NCBI GenBank assembly: GCA_907163345.1
Contig: CAJQUN010000040.1
Location: forward strand, 5,456,001 to 5,520,000
Direction of reading: 5' to 3'
Source: Haberlea rhodopensis
Lineage: Eukaryota > Streptophyta > Magnoliopsida > Lamiales > Gesneriaceae
DNA length: 64,000 nucleotides
Position 1 is the stretch's first letter; every line of letters starts with the position of its first letter. Of this stretch, positions 23,363 through 34,229 are shown piece by piece. Under the pieces are notes generated by a model. The model was not told where the DNA came from. It searched no databases and saw only the letters and a program-made list of their open reading frames with translations. Position numbers and translations under genes: made by a program.

Positions 23363-23560
23363 GGCATTTGAGATGCCTGGGAATGATCGTAAAATCATGT
23401 ATTCTTCGTAAGACATTTGAGATGTCTAAGTTCGTAGAATCGTGTATTCATTATAAGACATTTGAGATGTCTAGGTTTGTAGACTCATGTATTCATTATA
23501 AGACACTTGAGATGTCTAAGTATAATGAAGGATTGGTAAAATAAATGCTAAGGCATTTGA
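23363..23560 (+). repeat. 45-bp tandem repeat of covarying hairpins
   Basis: Stems around a TTGAG loop: GGCAT/ATGCC (23363-23377), AGACAT/ATGTCT (23411-23427), AGACAT/ATGTCT (23456-23472), AGACAC/ATGTCT (23501-23517), and a decayed copy near 23552. Spacing is 48, 45, 45 and 51 bp. They sit where other LTRs have the CGCT/AGCG units. Confidence 0.75.
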
Positions 23561-24603
23561 GCTATCTGTGATTGATAGCAAGGTTGTGAAATCAGTATTA
23601 GATATTGTGATATCTGTAATTGCATGTTTAATGAATTTGTAATCACTATATGTTGATATTCGAGGATTAGGCATGCGATGAGTTAATCAATGCGTTGATT
23701 TACTGATTTATGAGATTTGATGAGTTTGATGTTGTGAGAACAGGGACAGTACACGGAATCCCGGATGAGGATGTTGCCATCCAGGGAGTATCATTTAAAT
23801 TCATTAGTATTTACTTGTGTTGTAAATTATGAATTTCATTATTATGATTATGGGATTTTGTGTATTGGTATGCTCACCCCGTTGGGGGCTGTCTCTGTTG
23901 GGACAGGTGGACAGGTACATCGATGGCTATGGAGCTGAGCTCGAGCTGTTGATTTGAGGTACTCCCAGGATCGTGGTACCAGGGCTTGATGGAGCACGGT
24001 ATCGTATAGAGTACCTATATATACACCTGAGGATTTATACATATTCATGATGCTCGCATGTGAGCACGATTATACTTGTATATGGATTGTATATAAAGGC
24101 ATGAACCTTTCTCTCTTTCATTTAAGGTTGCATGCAATTAGGTTGAATTGCTAGAATGATATGAGAGTCATTGGTGTATTATGTGGGTGTTGGAACCCAC
24201 TTTTGTTGACCTATGTGTGGTGTCTTCCCTGGCTGGGAATCTACTTGTATTACTGCTTTCTGTTGAGTATTATGTGTTCCCTGGCCGGGAATTTTGTTAT
24301 GTGTTGTACTCTTTTTTGGGATAGCTCTATTTATGGGGAGACTCTGCCCAAATTTTTATAAAAGTTTACAATGTGAAAAGTGGCACCAAGGGGTTGGTAA
24401 AGGGCAAACATATGAGTCTTTCATTGACAGGCAATGATTAAGTATCATCAGAGCTTCCCGATTGACATTTTATAGAAAGCATGTACCACACATAGTGGTT
24501 AATACACTAATCAAGGTTTAAGGGCTTGGGGTCCTTACAGTATATGAGTTTAGGTATTGTTGGAAGCTCATTCTTGGAGGTTTCTCGCGTATACAGGGCT
24601 GCT

Positions 24604-24726
24604 CGATCGATCCGAAAATATTTTCGATCGATCGAGCATGGCAGAATGTTTTTAGTGGCTTTGGAACAGTGGACTGATCGATCGGTATTTTGACCGATCG
24701 ATCGAAGGGTGGTTCTCGATCGATCG
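24604..24726. repeat. Phased palindrome array, 5 sites (E4 3' LTR)
   Basis: Cores start at 24604, 24625, 24675, 24695 and 24717. Compared with the 5' LTR, one unit is missing between the last palindrome and GAGATGGCC. Confidence 0.9.
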
Positions 24727-26273
24727 AGATGGCCAGTTTGTTGGTGCCTCTTTTATTGTTTCTTGGCTCTTTTTGGGTGTCTTGCATGCTTCGCCTCGGG
24801 TTATTTTAAAAGGTTAATTGTCATGGATTGACAATATTTTTGGGTTATTATACATGCTTAGCCGGGAACTTTTATAATTTGGTAATCGTCATGGATAGAC
24901 GATATGTTTGGGAGTTTTGAACGTGCTTGGGCACGTGGTTGCATGCTTATGCTTGATTGTGGGTTGTTTATGCGTTTTAGCACATCTTTCTCGAGGCATG
25001 GAACTAAAGCAAGGTTTGACTCGGACTACGGGAACTCAAGGTACATATGACGTACGAGCATAGCCTAATATAATATTGCAACTATAAAAATGCATGGTAT
25101 GTGATAATTGCATTAAATGGACATTGAAACACATGGTGTGTAATAATCGTATTATGTGGACATTGAAATACGTGGCATGTGGAAATTACATCAAATAGGC
25201 GTTGAAATGTATAGTATATGATACTTGCTATAAATGGCTAGCGATATGCATGGTAAATGGTATTTGCGTCAAATGGTTATACATGAGAACCATACGGTGC
25301 CGCAGTGAGCGAGCAATGATTTGGGATGCCGTCGCCGTCGAGTGACCATCGGTTATGACGCCGCTATTATTGAGCGTGCGTGGGATTTAGTATGCCGCTA
25401 TTGTGGAGCGAGCAATGAAATAGGGACATGGAATCATTGGCTTGATTTATGTGATAATTACGGTCTTTTACATAACGATTTTACCATATTGATTATGGAA
25501 CTGGCGTAACAGAACGGCATTAGTTAATCTATGTGACGATTAACTGGCTTTGGGAATTTGATGAGTTTGGTTATTTTGAGAACAGGGACAATACAGGGGA
25601 TCCGGATGAGGGTGTTACCATCCAGGGAGTATCATTTAAATTATAGCATTTACATTCTGTAATTACGAATTGCAATGTTATGATTATTGGATTGGTGGTA
25701 TTGGTATGCTCACCCCGTGTGGGGGCTGTCTCTGTTGGGGCAGGTGTTACAGGTGCAGCAGTAGCGTTGGAGTTGAGCTCGGGCTGTTGATAGAGGTACT
25801 TCCAGGATCGAGGTACCAGAGCTGGTTGAATAAGTACACAGATCCAGTGTTGAGATCGAGCTGTACTTGGGAGATGCTTCCAGGATTGAAGTACCAGTAA
25901 CGGTATCCGGTAGAATGTTTTATACATCAGATACACGCTTATTCATTGGGTGCTCTTATGTGAGTACATTTTACGTGTATATGGAATGTATAAATGGGCT
26001 ACGGCTTCTCTCTGTTCATTATGGTTGCATGCAATTAATTATGGAATTGCTAAATGAACTAAGAGCATGTTAGTGTATTATGTGGGTGCATGTTTTATGA
26101 ATAATCTTGGTTGGGGAATCTGAATATTATGTGAATTGAATGCAAGAAATTTTCTGGATAGCATACGGTGTTGTACTTGCACATGGTTTTCCCCATGATA
26201 GTATGATTATATGCACTAATGGTATGACTTTACACTAATAACGGGTTAAGGGCACGGGGGTCCTTACATCCAC

Positions 26274-27418
26274 AATGCATAATCAATTAGTAGAATAGAT
26301 ACATGTACCGTTGGGTGCCCGTACGTCTTCTACGTACCTTTCCAAAAGTGGGATTTGGTATGACTTTACTTCCTTGGTTGCGTCGCCACCTGGGATGGTT
26401 CTACACAATCACACAACCCAATATTAGAAGCCAAATAATAGCCAAATACCAAAAAAATATCAAAAAAAATCATTTCCCACAATTCAGCAGCTGGCGATCG
26501 ATCGCTGTGTCGAGGCGATCGATCGGGAGCCTTACCGATCGATCGCCTTGACATGGCGATTGATCACCAGACTTCACTGGCTCGCGGCGATCGATCGCGC
26601 CATATATGACGATCGATCGCCTGCATCACATTTTTCCACTGCCCTTCGGCGATCGATCGCTGCATTTGTAGCGATCGATCGCCACCTGCTGTGTGCGCGA
26701 TTTCTCCATTTTTGTCACCTCAAATTTCCTCGAAACCAACCCAACTCAAATACCAACACATCAACAATACAAAAACACTAAAAACCTTCAATAAACACCT
26801 TCATACAACCATAAATCCAACCCCCAACCAAAAATAACACCAACCCAAAATAAACCCATTTCAAACAATCAAAAACCATTTCAAAACCAAACCAAACACC
26901 ATAAAACAACAAGGAGGGTTTCATACCTCTTATGGACTCCAAATCCTACCAATAATCTCACAAACAAAGATTTTGTGAAGATTTCTCCTTCCTCCTTTGG
27001 CAAGTTTCGAAAGTGGGGTGATGGTTTAGGGTTGGGAGTGAAATTGGGGATTGAAAAGTGAAGGATAAAGTGAGGTGGGTATAGTGGGGTTATAATAAAA
27101 TTTGTACCCTATTAATTAACATGATGTATAAAATACCCCAACATGGTATTTTAAAAGCATTTTACAAAAATGCACCAAACTCCCAATAAATTCATGTTTT
27201 CCAAAATAATTGTCAACCATTACAATTAAATCATGCTAACACCCAATTTCCCAACATGCACAACATGAACCCTGAAATGCACCCCCGGGTCACGCCTACC
27301 ATGTGACTAAGCATTTCAACAAGATAATTAATTCCAACACACAAATCAATTATCACCATAATTAATCATATAAACATAATTAATGCCCAAATTGCAATAT
27401 TGTTTCGGGGATATCACA
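26274..27418 (-). mobile_element. E3 3' LTR, second part (U3 side)
   Basis: It continues the E3 LTR after E4 and matches 33108-34224. It ends in GGGGATATCACA (27418), the mirror of the TGTGATATC start. Next to it is E3's polypurine tract (27419-27432 on the minus strand, AGTATGGGAGTATTG). Confidence 0.92.
26494..26682. repeat. Phased palindrome array, 8 sites (E3 3' LTR)
   Basis: Cores start at 26495, 26516, 26536, 26557, 26588, 26610, 26650 and 26672. Steps are 21, 20, 21, 31, 22, 40 and 22 bp. The site at 26557 is decayed (CGATTGATCA). Confidence 0.9.
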
Positions 27419-27489
27419 ATACTCCCATACTTATAAGATTTCGTCCTCGAAATCGCATGCACTTACCCCAAAATGAAACTAAACATAAA

Positions 27490-28242
27490 TCACATACCAG
27501 AAAACAGTTTCGGGTAGTGCTGCACCATATGCCGCTCTGTCTCCCACGTTGCCTCCTCGACACCCCTGCGATCCCACTGCACTTTAATCATAGGTATCAC
27601 TTTGTTCCGAAGCCTGCGATCAGCCCTATCCAGAATCCTGACTGGCTGTTCCTCATAGGATACATCAGAATCTAACTGCACCTCAGAAGGCTGTAATACA
27701 TGTGACGGATCCGACTCATATTTCCGTAACATAGATATGTGGAACACGTCGTGAATACCAGACAACGACGGTGGTAGGGCTAAACGATAAGCCAAGGTGC
27801 CAATGCGTTGTAAGATCTCGTACGGCCCAACATACCTCGGAGATAGTTTCCCGCGCATCCCAAATCGCACAACACCTCTGAAAGGTGAGATCTTCAAAAA
27901 GACCTTATCCCCCAACTGAAACTCCAACGGTCTCTGCCGTTTATTTGCGTAAGCCGCCTGTCTGTCCTGGGCTGCTTTCATTTTCTGCCTTATCACCTTT
28001 ATCTTCTCTTCCATTTCCCGAACCAGTTCCGGTCCTCCGACCGATTTACGATCTAAGTCATCCCAACACAAGGGTGATCTACATCGTCTGCCATAAAGGG
28101 CCTCAAAAGGAGCCATCTTAATGCTCGCCTGGTATCTATTATTATAAGAGAACTCTACCAAGGCCACTGAATCCTGCCATGAAGTATCAAACTCCAAAAC
28201 ACATGCCCTCGAGCGTCTGGATGGTACGCTCGGTCTGGCCAT
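27490..28242 (-). pseudogene. pol: E3 integrase C-terminal module and chromodomain
   Basis: An open frame of 250 residues. After a short out-of-frame lead it gives RACVLEFDTSWQDSVALVEF, the end of the integrase core. The GPY/F module (SPRYVGPYEILQRIG) and, in the last 50 residues, a chromodomain (RILDRADRRLRNK ... VQWDRRGVEEATWE) follow, ending LFSGM. Chromodomains of this family steer integration toward heterochromatin. This frame is one shift away from the integrase frame upstream (about 28190-28205), so it could only be made as part of a broken polyprotein. Its 3' end is 72 bp before the 3' LTR. Confidence 0.9.
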
Positions 28243-29341
28243 CCGTTTGAGGATGATATGCAGTGCTCAACCTTACCTCAGTTCCCAAAGCTGACTGAAG
28301 ACCCTCCCAAAAATGAGATGTGAATCTTGGATCTCGATCCGACACTATAGAAACAGGGATCCCATGCAATCTCACCACATCTCGAATATACAACTGAGCC
28401 TTGCTCAAATAGGTGAATGTCATACCATAGGGAATGAAATGAGCTACTTTGGTCAATCTGTCCACAATCACCCAAATGGCATCAAAACCCGAGGCACTCC
28501 TCGGCAAGTGAGTCACAAAGTCCATGGAAATGTGTTCCCACTTCCACTTTGGTATCTCCAAACTTTTCAACTCACCACCAGGTCTCTGCCTCTCTGCCTT
28601 AACCTGCTGGCAGATCAAGCACCTCTTAACGAAAGCAACGACATCACACTTCATTCTTTTCCACCAAAACTGATCACGTAGATCCTTATACATCTTCTTC
28701 CCGCCTGGGTGGATGCTAAGCCTGCTACCATGAGCTCGCTCCAAGATCCCTCTACGCAACTCCGGCGTACTCGGAATTACCCAACGGTTACCCAATCTCA
28801 GGGATCCATCCCCCGCCACTCTGAACTTCGATGGTTGACCAAGATGTACTAATGATAACCATCTCTGAATCTCATCATCTGTTTTCTGAGCTCTCTTGGT
28901 ATTCTCATAGATATCTAGCTCAGCTAATAAGGTCGATACATACACTGGTGATGCCTCTATGTCGAAGTCATAGCCCAGATGGCAATAGGAAGTCATCATG
29001 GCTGACAAATGTATGACATCCTCAGCAGTACTCCTCACTTTCCAGCTCAAGGCGTCTGCTGTCAAGTTTGCTTTTCCCGGATGGTACTCTATTTCACAAT
29101 CATAGTCCTTGAGTAAATCCATCCATCTCCTCTGACGCATATTCAACTCCGCCTGAGTAAACAAGAATTTCAGGCTCTTATGATCGGTGTAAATGGTAAA
29201 CGACGTACCATACAAATAATGCCTCCAGATCTTCAAGGCGAAAATAATAGCCGCCAATTCCGAGTCATGGACTGGATATCTAGTCTCATGCGGCTTCAAC
29301 TGCCTCGATGCATAAGCTACCACATGCTTATCTTGCATCAA
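28187..29341 (-). pseudogene. pol: E3 RNase H and integrase core
   Basis: The frame begins MQDKHVVAYASRQLKPHETR in the RNase H domain (the TDHKSLKFLF stretch is present). It continues through a zinc-binding HHCC region (AHGSRLSIHPGG and KRCLICQQV) and the DDE core. The catalytic Asp residues are visible in WEHISMDFVTHLP and VSDRDPRF, and the Glu in HPQTDGQTERT. It ends in a frameshift after TIQTLEG. The start of RNase H, with its TDAS aspartate, lies in another frame upstream (about 29350-29385). Confidence 0.9.
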
Positions 29342-30033
29342 TATGCACCCAAGGCCCTGAAGCGATGCATCGGTATAAAGAACAACCTAGAGTTTTCCGT
29401 AGGTATCACCAACACAGGTGCCGTCGTCAATCGGTGTTTCAGCTCTTGGAAGCTTTCCTCACAAGCCTCAGACCAAAAGAATGGTACTCCCTTTTGGGTC
29501 AACTGTGTCAACGGCTTGGCGATCTTTGAAAATCCCTCGACGAAGCGTCGGTAATAACCAGCCAAACCAAGAAAGCTTCGTATCTCGGGCACAGAAGTGG
29601 GTGCAGCCCACTCCATCACAGCCTCAATTTTCCTGGGATTCACTGATATCCCACTGCTAGATATGACATGCCCCAGAAACACTACACTGCTCAACGAAAA
29701 CTCACACTTGCTGAGCTTGGCATATAACTGGTGATCTCTGAGGATCTGGAGCACTGTCCTCAAATGTTTTACGTGCTCTTCCTCACTCCGGGAGTAGATG
29801 AGTATGTTGTCGATAAACACAATGACGAACTGATCCAGATAGGGTTGGAACACCCGGTTCATCAAGCTCATAAAGACAGCTGGGGCGTTCGTCACACCGA
29901 ACGGCATCACTAAGAACTCGTAGTGCCCATACCGAGTCCGAAATGTTGTCTTATGTACATCCTCCTCCCTGACGCGTATCTGGTGGTACCAGGATCTCAA
30001 ATCAATCTTGCTATACAGCTTCGTGCCTTGCAA
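29338..30033 (-). pseudogene. pol: E3 reverse transcriptase, palm and thumb part
   Basis: RT block A is SKIDLRSWYHQIRV, with Trp where Gly is usual. The catalytic box reads VFIDNILIYS: the second Asp of the usual IDD has become Asn, which should abolish polymerase activity. It continues through FLGLAGYYRRFVEGFSKIAK to LTQLTQKGVPFFWS. A stop separates it from the upstream part (near 30031, at ...DLFE then stop), and a one-base shift near 29395 separates it from RNase H. Both are expected decay in an old copy. Confidence 0.9.
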
Positions 30034-30534
30034 CTATTCAAATAAATCATCAATCTTTGGGAAAGGATACTTGTTCTTTACCGTGGCCTTATTCAGTTGC
30101 CGGTAATCTATGCACAAACGCATCGAACCATCCTTCTTCTTCACAAAGAGAACTGGTGTCCCCCAAGGCGATACGCTAGGGCGTATATATCCTTTGTCAA
30201 TGAGCTCCTGCAGCTGCTCCTTCAATTCTCTTAACTCCGCCAGTGCCATTCTGTAAGGGGCACGAGAAATAGATGTCCCCGGTAATAACTCAATCCCAAA
30301 TTCGACTTCTCTAGCCAGTGGGAATCCTGGAATCTCCTCCGGAAACACGCCCGCAAATTCGGCTACCACGAGTATATCCTCAACCCTCAACTCTTTATTC
30401 TTTCCCATCGTGTCCACGGCATAGATAAGGTAGCCCGTGTGACCACTCTCCAACAACTGAGACATTTTGATCGCTGATATCAACAGAATCTTCGCACCAG
30501 AATCGTTCCCATAGAAAGTCCAATGCATGCCCAT
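30034..30534 (-). pseudogene. pol: E3 reverse transcriptase, N-terminal (fingers) part
   Basis: It contains the linker to RT (VFPEEIPGFPLAREVEFGIE) and RT blocks SVSPWGTPVLFVKKKDGS and RLCIDYRQLNKATVKNKYPFP, typical of Ty3/gypsy. It ends at the stop near 30034 that interrupts the frame just before block A. A stop at about 30536 separates it from the protease end upstream. Confidence 0.9.
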
Positions 30535-30535
30535 A

Positions 30536-31196
30536 TCAGATCTGAACCAAACCGCTCTGCCGATAGTCCATGACTGCCTGATATCTGTTCAGAATGTCGA
30601 TGCCCACGATGCAATCAAAGTCTGACATGCCCAACACAATCAAATCTGCCTTCAACTCATTGCCCTCAAAATAATTGAGGCAATCCGCAAGAAACTGACA
30701 GGCAATAACATTTCTTCCCAGTGGGTGTCGAGACCATAAGAGGCGTGGGTAACGAATACGTGTGCACATGGTGTCTCTCCACAAAGCCGACATATACAAA
30801 AGAGTGGGAGGCACCTGTATCTATCAAAATAAAAGCAGGGTACGTAAATAAATGGCACGTACCGGCGATCACCTCCTCCGGGGCTGCCTGGGCCTGCTCT
30901 CTAGTCAGTGCATACACCTGCCCCTGGGACGGTCCCACTGTCTGACCTCCCGATGGTCGAGGCATAATCTGCTGCCTCTGATGCATTGTCATGTCCTCAA
31001 ATCTCTGTCTGTTCCCTTGGAAATCTGGTTGTCCTCCACGAGTGGGGCAATACCGAGAGATGTGGCCCATCTTACCACAACTGTAACAAGCTGGGCAGTT
31101 GATCGCTGAGTGCGGCCCTCCACAATTGTCACACCTTGTCTCCCCCGATCTATTCACTTGCATAGGCCCCTGATTGGCCGATAGATTGCTCTTCAT
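30536..31196 (-). pseudogene. pol: E3 gag zinc knuckle and aspartic protease
   Basis: The frame from 31196 has a CCHC zinc knuckle (CYSCGKMGHISRYC) preceded by a second Cys-rich motif (CDNCGGPHSAINC). A retropepsin active site follows (FILIDTGASHSFV). A frameshift near 30720-30740 moves the protease end (DFDCIVGIDILNRYQAVMD) to the frame 30536-30814. The knuckle binds element RNA; the protease would cut the polyprotein. Confidence 0.88.
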
Positions 31197-31309
31197 GTTC
31201 TCCTGCTTCCGGTTAAAAGATTCTTCCCATTGAACCGAGAGGATGGAGAAGCACCACGAGGCTTAAATGACTCTCCTCGCGGCCTCAAGCTATCAGAAAC
31301 TTGCCTCTG

Positions 31310-32006
31310 CTATGGCACATGTAAGGGTACAACATTAGGATAGGCCCCAACTCCGATCTCCGCAAGTTCTGCTCTAGTAAGAGCATCATCGAAAGAAGTG
31401 GGGTTGTTGGTGATAACCCGGTCAAACAATTCCGGCCGTAATCCCTTCAAAAAGTGTCTCACCTTTGCATGTCCATTTGTGGCAATATGATGGACATACC
31501 TCAGCAATGAAGAATAGTGCATATCATAGTCTGATATTGTCATGCCTCCTTGCTTCAAGTTTGTGAACTCGTCTTCCTTCATCTGCCTCGCAGCCGCAGA
31601 AAAATACCGGTTCAAAAATCGGGTTCTGAAGAGAGTCCAATCGATCAATACACCCTGAGCCCTCAGTTCCATCACCGTAGTCTTCCACCACATGGAAGGT
31701 TTCTTTGCTAGTTGGAACTCCGCCAACCTCAGCCATGTCGTCCTAGCACAAGGAGCGGACACAAAAATTTGTTCCAGTCTCTCTAGCCATTCCTCAGCCT
31801 CTTCCCTTGTCTCTGTCCCCTCAAACATGGGCGGGTGGAAAGTCAGAAACTGAGTAAGACTAAGCTCCCCGGGCAATAACAGCTGAGCTACCGGTTCTAC
31901 TCCCACGGTCGGTGGAGGTAAAGGATTTTGTCTGTCCAATGCTAGCATTCACGCTTCCAACAACCCCTACCTCCTCATTGAGGTTCCCCAAGTTCATAGC
32001 CGCCAT
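31310..32006 (-). pseudogene. gag: E3 gag (capsid region)
   Basis: The natural start is probably the ATG at 32006-32004 (MAAMNLGNLNEE), about 200 bp after the PBS. The frame shifts near 31950, and the main gag body is open to 31310. It has the Retrotrans_gag pattern: FHPPMFEGTETREEAEEWLE, WWKTTVMELR, FRTRFLNRYFSAAARQMKEDEFTNL and FLKGLRPELFDRV. A stop at 31310-31312 and a frameshift (about 31200-31260) separate it from the zinc knuckle. Confidence 0.88.
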
Positions 32007-32203
32007 GCTGTAACACAAGGGTTAACAACAATTCCAAAACAATACATATGCTATACCGTTAGATAACATAAGCAACAATAAGCATGTTAGTATAACAATA
32101 TATACATCAATATGCACCACATGCATAAACATGCCCCGAATGTAAGCACCTAGCCAACCATGCTAAGGCTACCCTTCACTCGTTCCCGGGTTCTCTAACC
32201 ACT

Positions 32204-32215
32204 GCTCTGATACCA
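32204..32215 (-). other. E3 primer-binding site (tRNA-iMet)
   Basis: GCTCTGATACCA on the + strand is TGGTATCAGAGC on the minus strand, four bases inside the LTR end at 32220. Confidence 0.92.
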
Positions 32216-32219
32216 CTAA

Positions 32220-34224
32220 TGTAAGGACCCTAGTTCCTTAAGTGCGGATTAAAGGCATAATTAGAGCTAACATGCATTATCAGAGTATAAAAGTTCGTGT
32301 TGAGACTTTGAGCCTTAAAAATTACATGCCAAGTTAAGGACTATCAAATGGATTAATTACATTCTCAAAACAAATGAATGTCATTCACTATAGCTTTACA
32401 CTACTCCTAGAGTAGACACTATACAAAATGATCATGTCCTTCCTTATCAAAAGTGTTCTTCACAGGCTCACCGCCTCAACCCGCCTTAGCCCCTTTATCA
32501 TGCCAAAAAGGTACCTAAAACGACAACCCCCAAAACATGAGCATATAATAATTCATATCCAACACAATATGAATATAAGGCGTAAATGCATAAACCGTAA
32601 TAAAACACTTCCTGTTTTTCCCATGCATTTTAAACGCTTCCTTTTTGGTTGTCCCTGTACCATAACTCATGAGTATAATCAATAGATTATTTAATGGTTC
32701 ACACATGTCATGACATAACACCATTTCATTATCACCAATTGCCAATCCCTAGTCTGTTATAATAGCGTATTTTAATGCACCTCGGTTGTCATGACAACGG
32801 CACTAATACCCCTCACTTCGACATATTATCGGCATTGAATAACCTCGCGCAAATGCGACATGCGGCAATACCCTCGCTTCAACATTTGGCGGGAAATATT
32901 CTTTCCTCGCTACAATATGACAGCGGGAAGTATTCTATCATCGTTTCAAGTGACAGCGGCAAAGCATTAAAATCATCGCTCTATATAACCATGACTCATG
33001 GGATGTGCACCAACAATCATCATATGCATATATAATCATCATGCATAAATTCAACATGTATTTGCATCCACAATGCACAATTCCATATATACTCGCATCC
33101 ACAATGCATAATCAATGAGTATAATAGACACATGTACCGTTGGGTGCCCGTATGTCTTCTACGTACCTTTCCAAAAGTGGGATTTGGTATGACTTTACTT
33201 CCTTGGTTGCGTCGCCACCTGGGATGGTTCTAAACAATCACACAACCCAATATTAGAAGCCAAATAATAGCCAAATACCAAAAATCCATCAAAAAAACAT
33301 CATTTCCCACAATTCAGCAGCTGGCGATCGATCGCTATGTCGAGGCGATCGATCGTGAGCCTTACCGATCAATCGCCAGACTTCACTGGCTCGCGGCGAT
33401 CGATCGCGCCATATATGGTGATCGATCACCTGCATCACATTTCGCCACTGCCCTTCGGCGATCGATCGCTGCATTTGTAGCGATCCATCGCCACCTGCTG
33501 TGTACACGATTTCTCCATTTTTTTCACCTCAAATTTCTTCCAAACCAACCCAACTCAAATACCAACACATCAACAATACAAAAACACTAAAAACCTTCAA
33601 TAAACACCTTCATACAACCATAAATCCAACCCCCAACCAAAAATAACACCAACCCAAAATAAACCCATTTCAAACAATCAAAAACCATTTCAAAACCAAA
33701 CCAAACACCATAAAAACTTCAAGGAGGGTTCCATACCTCTTATGGACTCCAAATCCTACCAATAATCTCACAAACAAAGATTTTGTGAAAATTTCTCCTT
33801 CCTCCTTTGGCAAGTTTCGAAAATGGGGTGAGGGTTTAGGGTTGGGAGTGAAATTGGGGATTGAAAAGTGAAGGATAAAGTGAGGTGGGTATAGTGGGGT
33901 TATAATTAAATTTGTACCCCATTAATTAACATGATGTATAAAATACCCAAACGTGGTATTTTAAAAGCATTTTACAAAAATGCACCAACTCCCAATAAAT
34001 TCATGTTTTCCAAAATAATTGTCAACCATTACAATTAAATCATGCTAACACCCAATTTCCCAACATGCACAACAAGCACCCTGAAATGCACCCCTGGGTC
34101 AACCATGTGACTAAGCATTTCAACAAGATAATTAATTCCAACACACAAATCAATTATCACCATAATTAATCATATAAACACAATTAATGCCCAAATTGTA
34201 ATTAATTATTTCGTGGATATCACA
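32220..34224 (-). mobile_element. E3 5' LTR (2005 bp)
   Basis: On the + strand it runs from TGTAAGGACCC to GATATCACA. It is very similar to the two joined parts of the 3' LTR. It contains the array (33324-33491), a decayed form of the GTACGT hairpin (about 33149-33169), and CGCT/AGCG units (about 32780-32985). Confidence 0.92.
33324..33491. repeat. Phased palindrome array, 7 sites (E3 5' LTR)
   Basis: Cores start at 33325, 33346, 33366, 33397, 33419, 33459 and 33481. One unit found in the 3' LTR (26536-26557) is missing. The site at 33419 reads GTGATCGATCAC: both outer CpG have decayed, symmetrically. Confidence 0.9.
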
Positions 34225-34229
34225 AAGGC

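Larger units (their letters stand above)
21877..24539 (+). mobile_element. S5: solo LTR (2663 bp), innermost insertion on the left side
   Basis: It begins TGTGATGACCAGGG and ends GGGGTCCTTACA, with TSD GTATA (21872-21876 and 24540-24544). The uninterrupted sequence in E4's 5' LTR (near 15270) confirms the site. It has no array, only one 12-bp palindrome CGCCGATCGGCG (22345-22356). It keeps a GTACGT-GCG-ACGTAC hairpin (23152-23166) and a GGTAC/GTACC hairpin (near 23957). A solo LTR arises by recombination between the two LTRs of a full element. Confidence 0.93.
14592..26268 (+). mobile_element. E4: recombinant non-autonomous element inside the E3 LTR
   Basis: The 5' LTR is 14592-17016 and the 3' LTR 21196-26268 (interrupted by S5). 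The TSD is TCCAC (14587-14591 and 26269-26273), and the surrounding E3 LTR is continuous without it (compare 33081-33110). The left end of the LTR and the 3' end of pol resemble E3. The right part of the LTR, the PBS region and the non-coding interior resemble E2. It has no gag, protease, RT or RNase H. Confidence 0.93.
21196..26268 (+). mobile_element. E4 3' LTR, interrupted by S5
   Basis: It matches 14592-17016, with its own TATATA (21482-21487), array (24604-24726) and GTACAT-ATG-ACGTAC hairpin (25041-25055, one C to T change in the stem). The purine-rich tract AAGTAGGGGAG precedes it. S5 (21877-24539) splits it. Confidence 0.92.
13709..34224 (-). mobile_element. E3: chromovirus (Ty3/gypsy) with full but broken gag-pol, split by E4
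   Basis: On the minus strand: 5' LTR 32220-34224, PBS 32204-32215, gag-pol 32006-27490, 3' LTR 27418-26274 plus 14591-13709. The TSD is AAGGT on the left (13704-13708) and AAGGC on the right (34225-34229). E4 keeps AAGGC at the equivalent site (about 19664), so the left copy took a C to T change. The IN C-terminal GPY module and chromodomain place it among chromoviruses, probably Tekay/Del because of the long LTRs. Several frameshifts and stops make it non-autonomous now. Confidence 0.92.

Noticed and set aside
27885..31109. Plus-strand frames opposite E3 gag-pol
   Set aside because: They are antisense shadows of the minus-strand gag-pol and match nothing known.
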